A stretch of DNA of 8,346 nucleotides from positions 1 through 8,346 of the forward strand of contig CANQHK010000049.1 in the NCBI GenBank assembly GCA_947623645.1, given 5' to 3'. The notes beneath the pieces were generated by a model, which ran no database searches, was not told the DNA's origin, and saw only the letters and a list, made by a program, of their open reading frames with translations. The translations under genes and the position numbers were made by a program. Of the stretch, positions 6,063-8,346 are shown piece by piece (within the stretch, counting starts at the first letter, position 1; each line of letters opens with the position of its first letter). This stretch comes from an uncultured Bacilli bacterium. GTDB lineage: Bacteria > Bacillota_I > Bacilli_A > RF39 > UBA660.

Positions 6063-7487
6063 GTGCATGTACCAAATTATCAAGAAGCGAAGAAAAGAGA
6101 GCGAGTTGTTTTTGATATTCAGAAGTTTGTTTTTGATGATTCTTTAAAAAATCTTGGAAAAGGAAAAAAATATTTTGTTAAAACTTATGGATGTCAAATG
6201 AACGAGCACGATTCGGAAAATATTCAAGCAATCCTCGAAAAATTAGGGTTTGAAGAAGCAAGTGATTATTTACATAGTGATCTTATTTTATTAAATACTT
6301 GTTCCATCCGTGAAAATGCTCATAATAAAGCATTTGGAATGCTTGGGAGAATTCAACATTTAAAAGAAGAAAATCCGAATATTTTAGTAGGTTTTTGTGG
6401 ATGTATGGCTCAAGAAGAGGGAGTTATTCAAGCCTTAAAGAAAAAGTATCCTTTTGTAAACTTTGTTTTTGGAACACATAATTTATATGATTTACCAAAT
6501 GTTCTTGCGAGTGCTATCGAAAGTAAGAAACAAGAAATTGAAGTCCTTGCTAAAGAAGAAAAAATGATGGAGGATATTCCTGTTAAAAGAGCTAGTAAAC
6601 ATAAAGCGTATGTTAATATTATTTACGGTTGTGATAAATTTTGCACATACTGCATTGTTCCTTATACAAGAGGTAGTCAAAGAAGTAGAAAGAAAGAAGA
6701 TATTTTAAGAGAAGTAGAAGAACTTGTTCATGATGGATATCAAGAGGTTACCCTTTTAGGACAGAATGTGAATGCTTATGGAAAAGATTTAGAAGGAAAT
6801 TATCGAATGGAAAATCTTCTAGAAGATGTTGCACAAACAGGGATTCCAAGAGTTCGTTTTATGACGAGTCATCCATGGGATTTTACCGATCAAATGATTG
6901 ACGTTATTGCTAAATATAAAAACATTATGCCAGCAATTCATCTTCCTGTTCAATCTGGTAGTACGCGTATTTTAAAAAGGATGGGAAGACGTTATACAAA
7001 AGATGAATACCTTACTTTATTTTCCAAAATGCGAGAAAGAATTCCGAATGTTTCGATTTCTACCGATATTATTGTAGGGTTTCCTGGGGAAACAGAAGAA
7101 GATTTCCAAGAAACTTTAGATTTGGTAGAAACCTGTCAGTTTGATAATGCTTTTAGTTTTGTGTTTTCGAAACGAGAGGGGACTCCTGCTTGTAAATTAG
7201 AGGATAATACGACGGAAGAAGAGAAAAATGAAAGACTTTACCGATTAAATGAAAAATTAAATGCAGGATTTTTAAAGAGCAATCAAAAATTGGTAGGAAA
7301 GACTTTAAAAGTTTTGGTGGATGGGAAAAATTCGACGAAGAAGACTTCTTTATATGGATATACAGAAGGAAACAAGATGATTAATTTCGATGGAGACGAG
7401 TCTCTTATTGGAAAAATTATCGATGTTAAAGTAGTAGATGCTAAAACTTGGAGTTTGGATGGTGAGGTCGTTTGCCAAAAGAATTAA
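6063..7487 (+). CDS. miaB: tRNA-2-methylthio-N6-dimethylallyladenosine synthase MiaB
   Basis: Radical-SAM methylthiotransferase that adds the 2-methylthio group to i6A37 of tRNAs reading UNN codons. With the GTG start the product has 474 residues. The N-terminal UPF0004 domain holds three cluster-binding cysteines: TYGCQMNEHD (Cys44), NTCSIREN (Cys80) and CGCMAQEE (Cys114). The radical-SAM motif CDKFCTYC gives CxxxCxxC at Cys190, Cys194 and Cys197. A TRAM domain for tRNA binding ends the protein (about 405-470). Overall it matches B. subtilis MiaB (YmcB) closely, with a shorter N-terminus. I prefer GTG 6063 over the in-frame ATG 6048 (479 residues) because GGGGAG is correctly spaced only for the GTG. 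The next gene overlaps it by 16 bases, so the two are translationally linked. Confidence 0.97.
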   Translation: MHVPNYQEAKKRERVVFDIQKFVFDDSLKNLGKGKKYFVKTYGCQMNEHDSENIQAILEKLGFEEASDYLHSDLILLNTCSIRENAHNKAFGMLGRIQHLKEENPNILVGFCGCMAQEEGVIQALKKKYPFVNFVFGTHNLYDLPNVLASAIESKKQEIEVLAKEEKMMEDIPVKRASKHKAYVNIIYGCDKFCTYCIVPYTRGSQRSRKKEDILREVEELVHDGYQEVTLLGQNVNAYGKDLEGNYRMENLLEDVAQTGIPRVRFMTSHPWDFTDQMIDVIAKYKNIMPAIHLPVQSGSTRILKRMGRRYTKDEYLTLFSKMRERIPNVSISTDIIVGFPGETEEDFQETLDLVETCQFDNAFSFVFSKREGTPACKLEDNTTEEEKNERLYRLNEKLNAGFLKSNQKLVGKTLKVLVDGKNSTKKTSLYGYTEGNKMINFDGDESLIGKIIDVKVVDAKTWSLDGEVVCQKN

Positions 7488-7810
7488 AAGATGCGTTCGA
7501 TAATCTTATAGAAAGTATTCAAAATAGTCAAGAATATCAAGAATATCTTGAACTCGAAAAGCAAGTAGCAGAGCATGATGAAATCAACAAAAAGATTCAA
7601 GAAGTAAAAACTCTTCAAAAAAAGATGGTAAAACTAGAGTATCAAGGACTACCTATATCGGAAATAGAAAAACAATACCAAGAAAAAATAGAAGAATTGG
7701 AGAAAAATCCTCTTTATAAAACTTTTATTGAAAAACAAAAAGAAGTAAATGAAACTTTACAATCTATAAAATCTCAAATTGAGGCTGTTTTGGATAAAAT
7801 TACAGGTTAA
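7472..7810 (+). CDS. ymcA: YlbF/YmcA-family protein (Ric-complex-like), TTG start
   Basis: A 112-residue, almost wholly helical, Glu/Lys-rich protein of the Com_YlbF family. Family-like stretches are SQEYQEYLELEKQV (19-32), KKIQEVKTLQKKM near 40-52, and the conserved NPLYKTFIEKQKEV near 79-92. In B. subtilis YmcA (RicA) is encoded directly after miaB and works with YlbF (RicF) and YaaT (RicT) to modulate RNase Y-dependent mRNA processing, sporulation, competence and biofilm formation; synteny therefore favours YmcA. Translation starts at TTG 7472-7474, four bases after GGTGAGG, and overlaps miaB by 16 bp; the next in-frame ATG is near codon 52, so TTG is needed. The protein has no cysteine and is about 30 residues shorter than B. 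subtilis RicA, so cluster ligands of the Ric type are absent. It could also be a YlbF-type paralogue. Confidence 0.85.
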   Translation: MPKELKDAFDNLIESIQNSQEYQEYLELEKQVAEHDEINKKIQEVKTLQKKMVKLEYQGLPISEIEKQYQEKIEELEKNPLYKTFIEKQKEVNETLQSIKSQIEAVLDKITG

Positions 7811-7876
7811 ATAAGGATTTTTTCCTAAAAAAATACCAAGAACAAGATAAAAAACAAAAAAACATGAGAAAAAGTG
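7811..7876 (+). other. A-rich spacer after ymcA without a clear terminator
   Basis: AGGA and TCCT (7814-7825 region) can form a small hairpin, but a run of A follows it, not T, so on the plus strand it is not an intrinsic terminator. The remainder is A-rich with no ORF or RNA motif that I can support. Transcription from miaB-ymcA may read into the tRNA genes. Confidence 0.45.
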
Positions 7877-7905
7877 TTGACTTTTTTAAAATATTTCAAT
7901 ATAAT
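7877..7905 (+). promoter_or_regulatory. Strong promoter of the tRNA operon
   Basis: TTGACT (7877-7882) and a perfect TATAAT (7900-7905) are separated by exactly 17 bases, the best sigma-A promoter in the window. The start point near 7912 leaves about 17 nt of leader before tRNA-Ile. Confidence 0.88.
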
Positions 7906-7928
7906 TAGTCTTGTCATTGGTTTTCAAT

Positions 7929-8005
<77 letters not shown>

Positions 8006-8011
8006 TTGAAT

Positions 8012-8088
8012 GCCTCAATAGCTCAGTTGGTTAGAGCACCTGACTGTTAATCAGGGGGTCCTAGGTTCAAGTCCTAGTTGAGGCGCCA
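8012..8088 (+). tRNA. tRNA-Asn (GUU)
   Basis: A 77-nt cloverleaf with encoded CCA. Acceptor GCCTCAA pairs perfectly with TTGAGGC, and the discriminator base is G. The anticodon arm CCTGA-CTGTTAA-TCAGG presents GTT. The T arm CTAGG-TTCAAGT-CCTAG is perfect. It starts six bases after the CCA of tRNA-Ile, so the two are processed from one transcript. Confidence 0.97.
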
Positions 8089-8096
8089 TTTTTTTT

Positions 8097-8173
8097 GGCC
8101 AGTTGGTGAAGCGGCTTAACACACTGCCCTTTCACGGCAGCATTCACGGGTCCGAATCCCGTACTGGTCACCA
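8097..8173 (+). tRNA. tRNA-Glu (UUC)
   Basis: A 77-nt cloverleaf with encoded CCA. Acceptor GGCCAGT pairs with ACTGGTC (one G-U), and the discriminator base is A. The anticodon arm CTGCC-CTTTCAC-GGCAG presents TTC, and the T arm is CGGG-TCCGAAT-CCCG. It is separated from tRNA-Asn only by a run of eight T. Confidence 0.97.
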
Positions 8174-8184
8174 GATGTGAATTT

Positions 8185-8210
8185 ACCCTTATTTGTAAGG
8201 GTTTTAATTT
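8185..8210 (+). terminator. Terminator of the tRNA operon
   Basis: ACCCTTA (8185-8191) pairs perfectly with TAAGGGT (8196-8202) around a TTTG loop and is followed by TTTAATTT. The stem is good but the T tract is interrupted by two A. It starts 12 bases after the CCA of tRNA-Glu. Confidence 0.75.
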
Positions 8211-8220
8211 GAGAAATTGA

Positions 8221-8256
8221 GGGGTGATAACTTCATGAAAGTTGTCACCCTTTTCT
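8221..8256 (+). terminator. Second terminator-like hairpin after the tRNA operon
   Basis: GGGTGATAACTT (8222-8233) pairs with the complementary arm at 8239-8250 in 12 pairs (one G-U) around a five-base loop, then TTTTCT follows. It is stronger than the first hairpin. It may be a back-up terminator, or an attenuator in the leader of a gene beyond the right edge. Confidence 0.65.
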
Positions 8257-8315
8257 AGTAGAACAAAAATTTTAACAGATCTATTTTTACTTTACACATT
8301 AAAAAGGAGAACATC

Positions 8316-8344
8316 TTGCAATTTTCAAAAAAATCGATTATACT
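8316..8344 (+). promoter_or_regulatory. Promoter-like motif at the right edge
   Basis: TTGCAA (8316-8321), a 17-base spacer and TATACT (8339-8344) match the sigma-A consensus closely and use the same -35 as rnjA. It would serve a plus-strand gene outside the window. The same bases can be read as a TTG-started reading frame after AAGGAG at 8304-8309, but only ten codons are visible. Confidence 0.55.
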
Positions 8345-8346
8345 CT

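Noticed and set aside
7814..7831. Intrinsic terminator after ymcA
   Set aside because: The short AGGA/TCCT stem is followed by A residues on the plus strand, so it lacks the T tract.
8235..8258. Seven-codon leader peptide as a called gene
   Set aside because: It lies entirely inside a hairpin that is complete as a terminator; such a short frame arises easily by chance and no downstream gene is visible.
8316..8346. Partial CDS starting at TTG 8316
   Set aside because: Only ten codons are visible, TTG is a rare start, and the bases are better explained as a -35/-10 promoter with 17-base spacing. Kept as an alternative in the findings.

Overview
The window reads as chromosomal DNA of a low-GC, cell-walled member of the Bacillota, most likely class Bacilli or a relative. 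Four things point there: strong AGGAGG-type ribosome binding sites, TATAAT promoters, the recU-ponA pair, and the miaB-ymcA/ylbF pair, both arranged as in Bacillus subtilis. TGG encodes Trp and TGA ends recU, so this is the standard code and not the UGA=Trp code of Mycoplasma. The exact lineage cannot be fixed from this window.

Layout. Positions 1-2733 (minus) hold a class A penicillin-binding protein that is open at the left edge. It follows and overlaps recU (2711-3313, minus). A 150-bp divergent gap with a long AT-rich palindrome separates recU from an unrecognised 43-codon gene (3462-3593, plus). That small gene converges on, and overlaps by 14 bp, the 3' end of RNase J (3580-5262, minus). 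Next comes a GNAT acetyltransferase with its own promoter and terminator (5393-5884, minus). Then come miaB and a YlbF/YmcA-family gene, which overlap by 16 bp (6063-7810, plus). A consensus promoter drives a tRNA trio, Ile(GAU)-Asn(GUU)-Glu(UUC) (7929-8173), followed by two tandem terminator-like hairpins. A promoter-like motif lies at the right edge.

How they work together. recU-ponA couples recombination and chromosome segregation to peptidoglycan synthesis. RNase J, the Ric-like protein (in B. subtilis a partner of RNase Y), MiaB and the tRNAs all concern RNA decay, processing or decoding, but nothing here shows they act as one system. These are mostly core housekeeping genes, and I see no mobile element, CRISPR array or defence cassette. 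The points most worth a second look are the GC-rich hairpin tract at the PBP tail and window edge, the unusual N-terminus and lone ectodomain cysteine pair of the PBP, the 43-codon gene beside the palindrome, and the cysteine-free Ric-like protein.
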